A stretch of 6,384 nucleotides of DNA from Thiobacillus sp. UBA2487 (GTDB taxonomy: Bacteria; Pseudomonadota; Gammaproteobacteria; Burkholderiales; Sulfuriferulaceae): the NCBI GenBank assembly GCA_002341815.1, contig DDOT01000136.1:1152-7535 (forward strand). Direction: 5' to 3'. The translations under genes were made by a program, and so were the position numbers. Shown here piece after piece: positions 1-6,324 of the stretch (the first letter of the stretch is position 1; every line of letters starts with the position of its first letter). Below the pieces are notes generated by a model. It made no database searches, was not told the origin of the DNA, and saw nothing but the letters and a program-made list of their open reading frames with translations.

Positions 1-45
1 TGGCGCTTGAGACTGGCGCTTGAGACTGGCGCTTGAGACTGGCGC
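1..45. repeat. 13-bp tandem direct repeat, three copies plus a partial fourth
   Basis: The unit TGGCGCTTGAGAC occurs three times in succession without a mismatch (1-13, 14-26, 27-39). The first six bases of a fourth copy (TGGCGC) follow at 40-45. The array touches the left window edge and may continue beyond it. It ends about 52 bp before the dioxygenase start codon, so it lies in or just upstream of that gene's promoter region. There are no unique spacers, so it is not a CRISPR array. It may be a slippage-prone minisatellite or a set of regulator binding sites; the sequence does not decide between these. Confidence 0.95.
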
Positions 46-48
46 AAT

Positions 49-78
49 CCGACAAACCTGTTAAACTTATCGTTTACT
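49..78 (+). promoter_or_regulatory. Weak candidate sigma-70 promoter for the dioxygenase gene
   Basis: After the GC-rich repeats the sequence becomes AT-rich (about 54-90). A possible -35 box CCGACA (49-54) and a possible -10 box TTTACT (73-78) are separated by 18 bp, and each matches its consensus at four of six positions. The leader to the ATG at 98 would be very short. No -24/-12 sigma-54 element (GG, ten bases, GC) was found here. This is a position-based guess and a weak one. Confidence 0.18.
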
Positions 79-97
79 GTTTTACGTTTTGACGATT

Positions 98-844
98 ATG
101 GTCATCATCAGCCCACCCTATTCTAACCCAAATCAGTTTGGCGACAACATCCGTCAGCAAGGTTATGCAGTGGTCGATCCATCTGGTACGTGCGAACTCA
201 CCGGATTGGCATTATCCGATCTGCAAGCCATGCGCCATTGGTGGAACACATTACCTGCTGATAATTATTTGCGTGATGGCGGACGATACCGTCGGCGACG
301 ACACAGCAGTTTTATCGTTGATGGCGACCGGGTTGAACAGGTGGCGCATCGCGCACACTGGCAACCGTTGGCCTACAACGCCTTGCATGGCGGATTGCAT
401 CGCATGTTTGAGGCCGTACCGCCAGAATTGACCCAGTCGACCGCTTGGCTGACCTTACTGCGCCGCTTGGGCAGTTTGTGTTCAGAACTGGCAGGTGCGC
501 AACCATGGTTTGTTGAAACACATCAATTTCGCATCGAGACCCTCGATGGCATCGGTCGGCCAACCCCCGAAGGCGCCCATCGGGATGGCGTTAATTTTGT
601 AACAATTCTGTTGGTTGAACGCCGGGATGTGATTGGTGGCGAAAGCCGGATTTTTGAGTCTGATTCACGCACTGGCGAGCGTTTTACGCTTGAGCAAGAC
701 TGGACGTTATTGATGCTGGATGATATCCGCATGATACACGAGTCCACCCCTATCCAGCCGTTGCTGTCCGGCGGACATCGCGACACACTGGTGATTACGT
801 GGCGTGCGGACGGGTTTCAAGACGAGGTTCCACAAGCCGAATAG
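98..844 (+). CDS. 2-oxoglutarate/Fe(II) dioxygenase, free amino acid hydroxylase-like family
   Basis: This 248-residue protein resembles the small 2OG-Fe dioxygenase family (PF10014) that includes Bacillus thuringiensis L-isoleucine 4-hydroxylase and BsmA-type proteins. These soluble enzymes use O2 and 2-oxoglutarate to hydroxylate a substrate, in characterised members a free amino acid. Visible hallmarks are an Arg-rich GGRYRRRRHSSF segment near residues 61-72, the iron-binding HxD (H161, D163, in AHRDGVNF), a GGES turn near 180-183, the distal iron ligand H214 in DDIRMIHEST, and R228 in HRDTLVITW, the expected 2OG carboxylate anchor. The catalytic set is therefore complete. I chose the ATG at 98; an in-frame TTG at 89 would add three residues. 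Neither has a clear Shine-Dalgarno. The gene converges on the minus-strand operon. The substrate is unknown, and a shared pathway with the operon is an inference from proximity. Confidence 0.88.
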   Translation: MVIISPPYSNPNQFGDNIRQQGYAVVDPSGTCELTGLALSDLQAMRHWWNTLPADNYLRDGGRYRRRRHSSFIVDGDRVEQVAHRAHWQPLAYNALHGGLHRMFEAVPPELTQSTAWLTLLRRLGSLCSELAGAQPWFVETHQFRIETLDGIGRPTPEGAHRDGVNFVTILLVERRDVIGGESRIFESDSRTGERFTLEQDWTLLMLDDIRMIHESTPIQPLLSGGHRDTLVITWRADGFQDEVPQAE

Positions 845-927
845 TCAGATTGCTCTGGTGGCAACATGTACCACAACGAAATTCTGGTCATGACGGTGGT
901 CATCATGCAACTTTATGACAAGACCGG
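845..927. other. Convergent intergenic region with short inverted repeats
   Basis: These 83 bp lie between two convergent genes, where a bidirectional terminator would be expected. The best structure is ATGAC-GGTG-GTCAT (890-903), a perfect 5-bp stem with a 4-base loop. A weaker GTGG/CCAC pairing lies near 858-874. Neither is followed by a run of T on either strand, so no convincing intrinsic terminator is present. The palindrome GTCATGAC (887-894) overlaps the hairpin. Confidence 0.4.
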
Positions 928-2280
928 TTAATGGATAGAAAGATCAGGATAAGCACTCACCAAACCGGCCAACTTGGTTAGCGCCATGCCCAGATTGTCC
1001 AACAACAATCGGGTGGCGGCAGCACTGGCCATCGCATCCACCAGCATTCGCGATCCAATGGCAATACGCAACGCCAACGCAGGCTCACCATTGCGTCGAA
1101 CGCCACACCCGACCGGTTGACCCAATAACACCCGCATACGACCGTCAGGCACTTCGCGTTGACTATATTGCATAGCCTGATAACAAACGCGCACCGCCTG
1201 CGCCGGGAGCAAATCCCCGTCCTGTCCGCGCAAACCCACCACAAAAATCGATGGCAAACCTTGCCAGGCGGCAACCGCCTCATCCGGCAAAATCTCACCC
1301 GCTTGCCATGGGTATAAGACAAATTGTGGATGATCCACCATACTGGCTGACACATGCTCACCGATTTGTTGCAACAGTCCGGCCACCGCTTCGGCTGGCA
1401 GGGCCCTGAAATCCTGCACTTCACGCAATGCTGCCGCCCAGCGCAACAATACCCCAAGCTTGGGTAACTCAGGCGGCAATGCTTGCCAACGGCTGCGCGC
1501 TGGCAACAACAACGCGCCGGAAAAGCTTGGCCCTGACATAAATTTCGATCCGGTGATCATCACCGCCTCACCCTGCGCCAAACGCGCTGCAATGCGCGAG
1601 CACGGCATGCGCCATTGACAGGCATCAACCGCCAGCCACAACGCATCGGCAAACCGTTGCCGCCAACGCGCCACCAAGGAGAAAGCTGGTGCCATCAAAC
1701 CGGTTTTGGACACATCAACCTGCACCAGCAGCACCCGCTGACCGCTGGAACACGCCTGTTCGATAAGCGGTTCTATTTGCGCCTGCATGGCTTCGATGCT
1801 CAACGGCTGACCCATCGGGTCACGCAAACGATAAGATTGCACCTGAACGGCCCCACCGAACCGCAGGCTTTGCGCCACGCCACTGCCGGTTTCCGCCGCA
1901 TCCGGCACAATCACGCACAGCGGGGCACCCGATGGTAGCGCATTCAGCAACAATCGATGCGCATCAGTCCCCGACGGAGCGAGTGCAAGCTGGGTATCTG
2001 GTGCGCATTGCAACACATGCCTTAATTCGCCCACCACCCATGACTCCGCCGTTTGCACAACCTTGTCGTCATTTGCTCGCCATTCCTGAAGTAATTGGCC
2101 AACAGTCTGCCACGCTGGCTGACTGATAACCGATGCCGTGGATGAGCCCAACTGAAACAGTCCTGCATCGGGATGTGCGACACAGCCATACCGATTGCGC
2201 CCCTCTGTCGACACGGGTTGCAATCGCTCATCGCCATCCAGCAACAGGGCTTGCGCGAGTTGATCTGGCCCGTCAGCCAT
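928..2280 (-). CDS. Fold-type I PLP-dependent enzyme, class V aminotransferase-like
   Basis: With the start at 2280 this is a 450-residue protein. It has the layout of fold-type I PLP enzymes near class V aminotransferases and desulfurases. An APSGTDAHRL segment (101-110) matches the phosphate-binding GTD/GTE turn. LAVDACQW places D219 to bind the pyridine nitrogen. TGSKFMSGPSFSG places K246 as the Schiff-base lysine. LRIAIGSR (404-411) supplies an Arg that could hold a substrate carboxylate. The protein looks catalytically intact, but transaminase, lyase or desulfurase activity cannot be told apart and the substrate is unknown. The ATG at 2280 overlaps the end of the ATP-grasp gene by 8 bp (ATGGCTGA). 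A second ATG at 2289 would add three residues. The longer open frame up to 2418 adds a Cys/Trp-rich stretch that is just the ATP-grasp gene read out of frame. No good Shine-Dalgarno is present, so coupled re-initiation is likely. It is the last gene of the operon. Confidence 0.85.
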   Translation of the reverse strand: MADGPDQLAQALLLDGDERLQPVSTEGRNRYGCVAHPDAGLFQLGSSTASVISQPAWQTVGQLLQEWRANDDKVVQTAESWVVGELRHVLQCAPDTQLALAPSGTDAHRLLLNALPSGAPLCVIVPDAAETGSGVAQSLRFGGAVQVQSYRLRDPMGQPLSIEAMQAQIEPLIEQACSSGQRVLLVQVDVSKTGLMAPAFSLVARWRQRFADALWLAVDACQWRMPCSRIAARLAQGEAVMITGSKFMSGPSFSGALLLPARSRWQALPPELPKLGVLLRWAAALREVQDFRALPAEAVAGLLQQIGEHVSASMVDHPQFVLYPWQAGEILPDEAVAAWQGLPSIFVVGLRGQDGDLLPAQAVRVCYQAMQYSQREVPDGRMRVLLGQPVGCGVRRNGEPALALRIAIGSRMLVDAMASAAATRLLLDNLGMALTKLAGLVSAYPDLSIH

Positions 2281-3457
2281 ACACGACATGCCACAACATG
2301 TCTTGAAACGCGCGAAACACAGTGTGCATATGGGCGGCTTTATATGGAAAAAGATCAGGCGGATCCATATCATGCACCACCATGTTGCTATCGATTTCGA
2401 ACACCAACAACTGCCCATCCGGTGTTTCAGAACAATCTATTCCGACATAATCCAAACCGCTGCGCCGGGCAATTTCAGCAAATGCGCCCGCATGTTTGTC
2501 GGCGAAACCCTCGCGAAAACCGAGCATGCACGCTGCTTCCTCGGCGCGATTGGCGGGATTTTCCAGCATATCAGCACTCAAATAATGCACCATCCAATGT
2601 CTGGACACCGCCAGATGACACAGATAAGGCACGCCTTGCATCAGCACAATGCGATATTTGCGAAATTGTCCATCGTCTTGACGGTAATCGACAAACTCGG
2701 TCAAAAAATAAACATCATGGGGTTGCCGAATCAGATACGCCGACAATTCATCGGCATTATCGAGCTTTTCAAGATCGTGTCCGGCATGCGAATCAACCGG
2801 GCGAATCAACATCGGAAAAACCAGTTTGGCTTCACCCGTCAACAATGTCGCCCGGTTCATGCGTTGCACGGCCGGAATCAGCAATCCCGGCACCCCTTGC
2901 AGCATGGCGTATACCGCATCGCGTGACAAACCGGCAATCTGCTCGGGGCGGTTCACCACCGGTACCGGCCAGTTTTTCAGCCAGCCGGCCAATTTTTCCA
3001 ACAACGGTAAATTAGCTTCTGATTCGGCGACCGCGACAAATAACACATCATGTGGTGGATATTCCGGCAACATGTCATCATCGGCTTTTAAATACAACAT
3101 ATCCATACAGATCGCGCTGTTTTGCACCAAAAACTGAACGGGCGTGTTTGACATTAAATCGCCATCACAAAAAATGGCCAACACGCGCAGCAGCACCGGC
3201 TCGACACAGCCCGGTTGTCGAAACACCCGACGTATTTTCAGGGCCTCTTGCATCATGGCGGCGGCCAACGACTGATTTTGCTTTAACTGAAAAATCACCG
3301 ACACATCCAGCAACGCCTCAGCGGCATCGGGCGTGGATTGGGCATATTCAATCAACTTGCTGCCCAGCGGTGCCAAATCAATGCCTTTCATGGACATGCG
3401 CAACAGATCGGGCACACCAATAAACGGCACACCACCATTACCGGTTTGTTCAGTCAT
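2273..3457 (-). CDS. ATP-grasp ligase-like protein with TPR-like N-terminal segment
   Basis: This is a 394-residue protein. Residues 40-80 form Ala/Leu-rich amphipathic helices that look like a degenerate TPR. Residues 105-170 look like the Rossmann-like pre-ATP-grasp domain, ending in PVVNRPEQIAGLSRD. The ATP-grasp fold follows: FPMLIRP (214-220) carries the first nucleotide-binding strand, HAGHDLEKL (224-232) the phosphate loop, YFLTEFVDYR (250-259) the hinge, and FRKYRI (265-270) conserved basic residues. DYVGIDC and FEIDSNMVVHD supply the likely Mg ligands D341, E354 and N358. The C-terminal half resembles RimK/glutathione synthetase-type enzymes, which activate a carboxylate as acyl phosphate and join it to an amine. 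The acceptor and donor here are unknown. The ATG at 3457 overlaps the decarboxylase stop as ATGA and has GGAG seven bases upstream. This start is preferred over the longer frame beginning at 3487, whose extra residues lie in another frame of the upstream gene. Confidence 0.85.
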   Translation of the reverse strand: MTEQTGNGGVPFIGVPDLLRMSMKGIDLAPLGSKLIEYAQSTPDAAEALLDVSVIFQLKQNQSLAAAMMQEALKIRRVFRQPGCVEPVLLRVLAIFCDGDLMSNTPVQFLVQNSAICMDMLYLKADDDMLPEYPPHDVLFVAVAESEANLPLLEKLAGWLKNWPVPVVNRPEQIAGLSRDAVYAMLQGVPGLLIPAVQRMNRATLLTGEAKLVFPMLIRPVDSHAGHDLEKLDNADELSAYLIRQPHDVYFLTEFVDYRQDDGQFRKYRIVLMQGVPYLCHLAVSRHWMVHYLSADMLENPANRAEEAACMLGFREGFADKHAGAFAEIARRSGLDYVGIDCSETPDGQLLVFEIDSNMVVHDMDPPDLFPYKAAHMHTVFRAFQDMLWHVVYG

Positions 3458-4914
3458 GACAATGCTCCGGTATAGTGCCCGCCCCAATGCAGCACGGCTT
3501 CAAACAATTGATCAACATCGCCTTCGCGAGTGCGATGATTGACGATAGCAGCCCGAATTGCCAGTTTACCGTTAATCAGCGTGGTGGACGGCGCGGCCAT
3601 ACCCGACAGTTGAATGGCAACTGCAATCTCGGCATTGATGCGGTCGCTGTCTTCACAAACATAACGCAAACACACGATATTCAATGCCACTGGCGCCATT
3701 AATTCCAGCTCAGGGTGAGTTGCCACCCGCTGCGCCAAATGTTGGGCTACCATACAACACCGATGCATGCTGGCGCCTAACGCATCTGCACCATAATGGC
3801 GAATGGTAAACCAGGTTTTTAACGCGCGAAAACCACGTGACAAATCAGGGCCAAAATCGCAGGGCCACGGTGAGCCGCCCGCCAAACCGGCCTCTTCACG
3901 TCGTAAATAAGCCGCTGGCGAAGCAAAGCTGCGCCGGTGCAACTCGGCATCGCGTACCAAAATAAAACCCGCATCGTAGGGCACTTGCCCCCATTTATGG
4001 AAATCGAAGGCAATCGAATCTGCCTCGGCAATGCCGCGCAACTTAACAGCCAATGCAGGATGCATCATAGACGGCGCACCCAACGCGCCATCCACATGAA
4101 ACCAAAGATTATTGTCTTTCGCAATACGCGCCAACGCATCCAATGGGTCGATCGCACCGGTGTCTACGGTGCCCGCATTACCCGTCAGCATAAACGGATA
4201 AAAACCATTGGCCCGGTCTGCCTCGATCATCACCTGCAACGCATGCAGATCGATGGTCTGATCGGTATCCAGCGGCACGCGGCGTAAAATCCGGGTACCG
4301 AATCCTGCCAGATCATATGCCTGTTCCAAACTACCATGCGTGGCGGCAGATGCATACGCAACAGGCGCCAAGTGGGTCATTGCCACGCCGTTGCGCCGAA
4401 CATCGTCACCCAATAAACGCACGCGGGCAATCCACACCGCCAACAAATTGGCCATTGAGGTACCGGTAACAAACACCCCGGAGGCATCAGCAGGAAAACC
4501 GAATAACGCCGCCATCCAGCGCGTAATCTCGCGCTCCACTTCAACCGGCATCTGGTTGCGCCCACCCACATTGGCATTCAAGCCACCCGCCAACATTTCG
4601 GCCAACATACCAACCACCGTGCCGCCACCATGCACCCAACCCATAAACCCCGGGTGAGCATTACCAACGGCATAAGGCAAAATCTGCTGCATGAAGGTTT
4701 GATGCAGACCATCCAGCGCTGCGCCTTCCAGGGGCAAGCTGGTATGCAACGATTGGCGGACTTCATCCGGAGCGGGTTGCCACACAGGACGACTACGGAT
4801 GTCGTGCAGATAATTCAACATATCATCCAGCATGACATGTGCCTGCTGGCGCAGACCGTCCCAATCGGCTGGATCCAACGGACTGGGGGTCTGACGGTTT
4901 TCGTCGTGATTCAC
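3454..4914 (-). CDS. Group II PLP-dependent amino acid decarboxylase (AADC family)
   Basis: This 486-residue protein matches the length and layout of the pyridoxal-dependent decarboxylase family (PF00282), which includes aromatic amino acid, tyrosine and glutamate decarboxylases. It would convert an amino acid to its amine and CO2 in the cytoplasm. Visible features are NAHPGFMGWV (85-94) and GTSMAN (151-156) for the PLP phosphate, H193 in ATHGSLEQAY to stack on the cofactor, D275 in HVDGALGA to bind the ring nitrogen, and H306-K307 in FDFHKW as the Schiff-base site. Y336 in SPAAYLRRE lies 29 residues after K307, the same distance as K303 to Y332 in animal AADC. That Tyr is associated with true decarboxylation; Phe there marks aldehyde synthases. 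The start is GTG, with AGGA six bases upstream. The first internal ATG (4833) would cut the conserved N-terminal helix (13-40). Which amino acid it uses cannot be read from the sequence. Confidence 0.92.
   Translation of the reverse strand: MNHDENRQTPSPLDPADWDGLRQQAHVMLDDMLNYLHDIRSRPVWQPAPDEVRQSLHTSLPLEGAALDGLHQTFMQQILPYAVGNAHPGFMGWVHGGGTVVGMLAEMLAGGLNANVGGRNQMPVEVEREITRWMAALFGFPADASGVFVTGTSMANLLAVWIARVRLLGDDVRRNGVAMTHLAPVAYASAATHGSLEQAYDLAGFGTRILRRVPLDTDQTIDLHALQVMIEADRANGFYPFMLTGNAGTVDTGAIDPLDALARIAKDNNLWFHVDGALGAPSMMHPALAVKLRGIAEADSIAFDFHKWGQVPYDAGFILVRDAELHRRSFASPAAYLRREEAGLAGGSPWPCDFGPDLSRGFRALKTWFTIRHYGADALGASMHRCCMVAQHLAQRVATHPELELMAPVALNIVCLRYVCEDSDRINAEIAVAIQLSGMAAPSTTLINGKLAIRAAIVNHRTREGDVDQLFEAVLHWGGHYTGALS
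3465..3468 (-). promoter_or_regulatory. Ribosome binding site of the ATP-grasp gene
   Basis: On the minus strand GGAG sits seven bases before the ATG at 3457, inside the last codons of the decarboxylase gene. It decides the start of the ATP-grasp gene and, with the ATGA overlap, supports coupled translation. Confidence 0.7.
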
Positions 4915-4920
4915 TAACTG

Positions 4921-4924
4921 TCCT
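4921..4924 (-). promoter_or_regulatory. Ribosome binding site supporting the GTG start of the decarboxylase
   Basis: On the minus strand AGGA (within CAGGACAG) lies six bases before the GTG at 4914. It falls in the 39-bp gap after the regulator gene, downstream of an AT-rich stretch (4925-4938). This favours the GTG over any internal ATG. No -24/-12 element was found in the gap, so the enzymes are probably co-transcribed with the regulator. Confidence 0.7.
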
Positions 4925-4953
4925 GATAAAAAATAAAGCGCGAACCCAGTGAC

Positions 4954-6324
4954 TCAGGCAATGCCGAAGCGCTTGAGTTTGCGGTACAAGGTGCGTTCGC
5001 TTATCCCAAGTATATCAGCAACCTTGCGTCTGTGCCCGCCGTGTATCTGCAACAACTGGGCAATATGGGCCTGTTCAACATCAGCCATCGAGATATTGTC
5101 ACGCATGCGCGCATGCTCGGGATCCTGCACGATTGAGCGATCTGGCAACACGGGCGGTTCGACGGTATTCGGCACAACAGGTATGGCAGAATGACCCAAC
5201 CCAACAAACTCCGGCCCAATTACCGGATTGCGGCACATAGCGACCGCCTTCACCAGAATATTGCGTAACTCGCGCACGTTACCCGGAAATGCGTAATCCA
5301 ATAATTTGTTGATTGCAGCGTCACTCAGTTTATGACGTTGACCGCTCGACTCGGATATTCTGCGCAACATCACATCGGCCAATGCCGGAATATCGCTGCG
5401 CCGTTCGCGTAACGCCGGTAAACGCAAATCAATACCGGCAATCCGATAGTATAAATCCAACCGATACTGCCCCAAATCGGCCAACGCCAGCAAATTACGA
5501 TTGGTAGCGGCCACAATGCGCACATTGGCGCGCAACACCTCGGTGCCGCCCACCCGACGAAATTCCCCGCTCTCCAACACCCGCAACAATTTGGCTTGCA
5601 GCAATAACGGAATCTCACCTACCTCGTCCAAAAACAGGGTGCCACCATCCGCCAACTCAAACAACCCGAGTTTTCGACCAATACAGCCAGTGAATGCCCC
5701 GCGCTCATGTCCGAACAACTCGTCTTCAAACATGTTTTCCGGAATGGCCGCACAATTGATCGCCAGAAACGGTTTATCACGGCGCAACGAACGTTTATGC
5801 AAATATTGCGCAGCCAACTCCTTGCCAACGCCGCTTTCCCCCATCAGCAACACCGATGCATCAGATTCGCCGGCGCGTGCCAGCATCTCGACACAATGCA
5901 AAAACGCTGGCGAACTACCCACCATGCGCATGTCATCACAGGTGATTTCATCCGGGTTGGTGACATGCATGACCGCCTCACCCAAGTAGCGCACACCTGC
6001 CTCACCGTGAATGGGAAAGCCACGAATGCGTGCGTATTCCGGTCGGTTAAGTTGATCAAAATGCGTATGCATGACTTCGTGCGTCTGTCCGGTACGAAAC
6101 ACCGCTTGATGCGGACAATCTTCACCGTTGTGATGACACGGCGTCGCTGAACGATGCGACACCTCATGACAGGTTTTCCCCACAATTTGGTCTAATGTCA
6201 TGCCATAGTTATCACAATACGATTGATTGGCGCCTACGATTCGATAATCACGATCAATCAGCACAAACGGCACCGTTTGCGCTTCAATCAGCGACACCAC
6301 TTCCGGCTTTAGCATCTCGTTCAT
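4954..6324 (-). CDS. Sigma-54-dependent transcriptional activator with Cys/His-rich PAS sensor domain
   Basis: This 456-residue bacterial enhancer-binding protein has three parts. Residues 8-122 form a PAS domain containing a Cys/His cluster: C52, H53, H57, C63, H64, H65, C70 and H72, followed by H86 and H88. Residues about 135-365 are the AAA+ sigma-54 interaction domain, with Walker A GESGVGKE (162-169), Walker B TLFLDE (229-234), sensor I ATNRN (273-277), likely arginine fingers R288 and R294 in the YRLDLYYR segment, and FPGNVREL (346-353). A Fis-type HTH (about 415-455) ends in SERTLYRKLKRFGIA. The sigma-54 contact loop reads GAFTGC (209-214) where GAFTGA is the norm. The PAS cluster suggests redox, metal or haem-type sensing, which is inference. 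I chose the ATG at 6324 because GGAGGTG precedes it and the PAS begins right after. In-frame ATGs at 6348 and 6384 exist, and the frame is open to the window edge. It probably controls the enzyme genes downstream of it. Confidence 0.93.
   Translation of the reverse strand: MNEMLKPEVVSLIEAQTVPFVLIDRDYRIVGANQSYCDNYGMTLDQIVGKTCHEVSHRSATPCHHNGEDCPHQAVFRTGQTHEVMHTHFDQLNRPEYARIRGFPIHGEAGVRYLGEAVMHVTNPDEITCDDMRMVGSSPAFLHCVEMLARAGESDASVLLMGESGVGKELAAQYLHKRSLRRDKPFLAINCAAIPENMFEDELFGHERGAFTGCIGRKLGLFELADGGTLFLDEVGEIPLLLQAKLLRVLESGEFRRVGGTEVLRANVRIVAATNRNLLALADLGQYRLDLYYRIAGIDLRLPALRERRSDIPALADVMLRRISESSGQRHKLSDAAINKLLDYAFPGNVRELRNILVKAVAMCRNPVIGPEFVGLGHSAIPVVPNTVEPPVLPDRSIVQDPEHARMRDNISMADVEQAHIAQLLQIHGGHRRKVADILGISERTLYRKLKRFGIA

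Noticed and set aside
1..45. CRISPR array from the regularly repeated 13-mer
   Set aside because: The copies are head to tail with no unique spacers, and the unit is too short for a CRISPR repeat.
1..97. Sigma-54 (-24/-12) promoter in the TGGC-containing repeats
   Set aside because: TGGC recurs, but the required GG, ten bases, GC spacing is not met in the repeats or in the following sequence. The 39-bp gap before the decarboxylase and the leader of the regulator were also negative.
890..903. Intrinsic bidirectional terminator
   Set aside because: The stem is only 5 bp and no T-run follows on either strand, so it is listed only as an inverted repeat.
2281..2418. N-terminal extension of the class V-like PLP enzyme up to 2418
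   Set aside because: The extra 46 residues are Cys/Trp-rich and are the ATP-grasp gene read in another frame. An ATG at the overlap fits operon structure much better.
2173..3015. Long plus-strand open frame of 280 codons
   Set aside because: It lies antisense to the ATP-grasp and second PLP genes, both with clear family motifs. Its translation shows no domain and has His/Pro/Arg-rich composition typical of an antisense shadow.
2273..3457. Graspetide-type RiPP system built around the ATP-grasp gene
   Set aside because: No short precursor gene is visible next to it, since the neighbours overlap directly. The N-terminal TPR-like segment and the two PLP partners do not resemble known graspetide clusters.
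4968..4976. Further copies of the upstream repeat (GCGCTTGAG in the regulator gene, CGCTTGAGC near 687-695 in the dioxygenase gene)
   Set aside because: Both are short partial matches inside well-supported coding sequence and are best explained by codon content.
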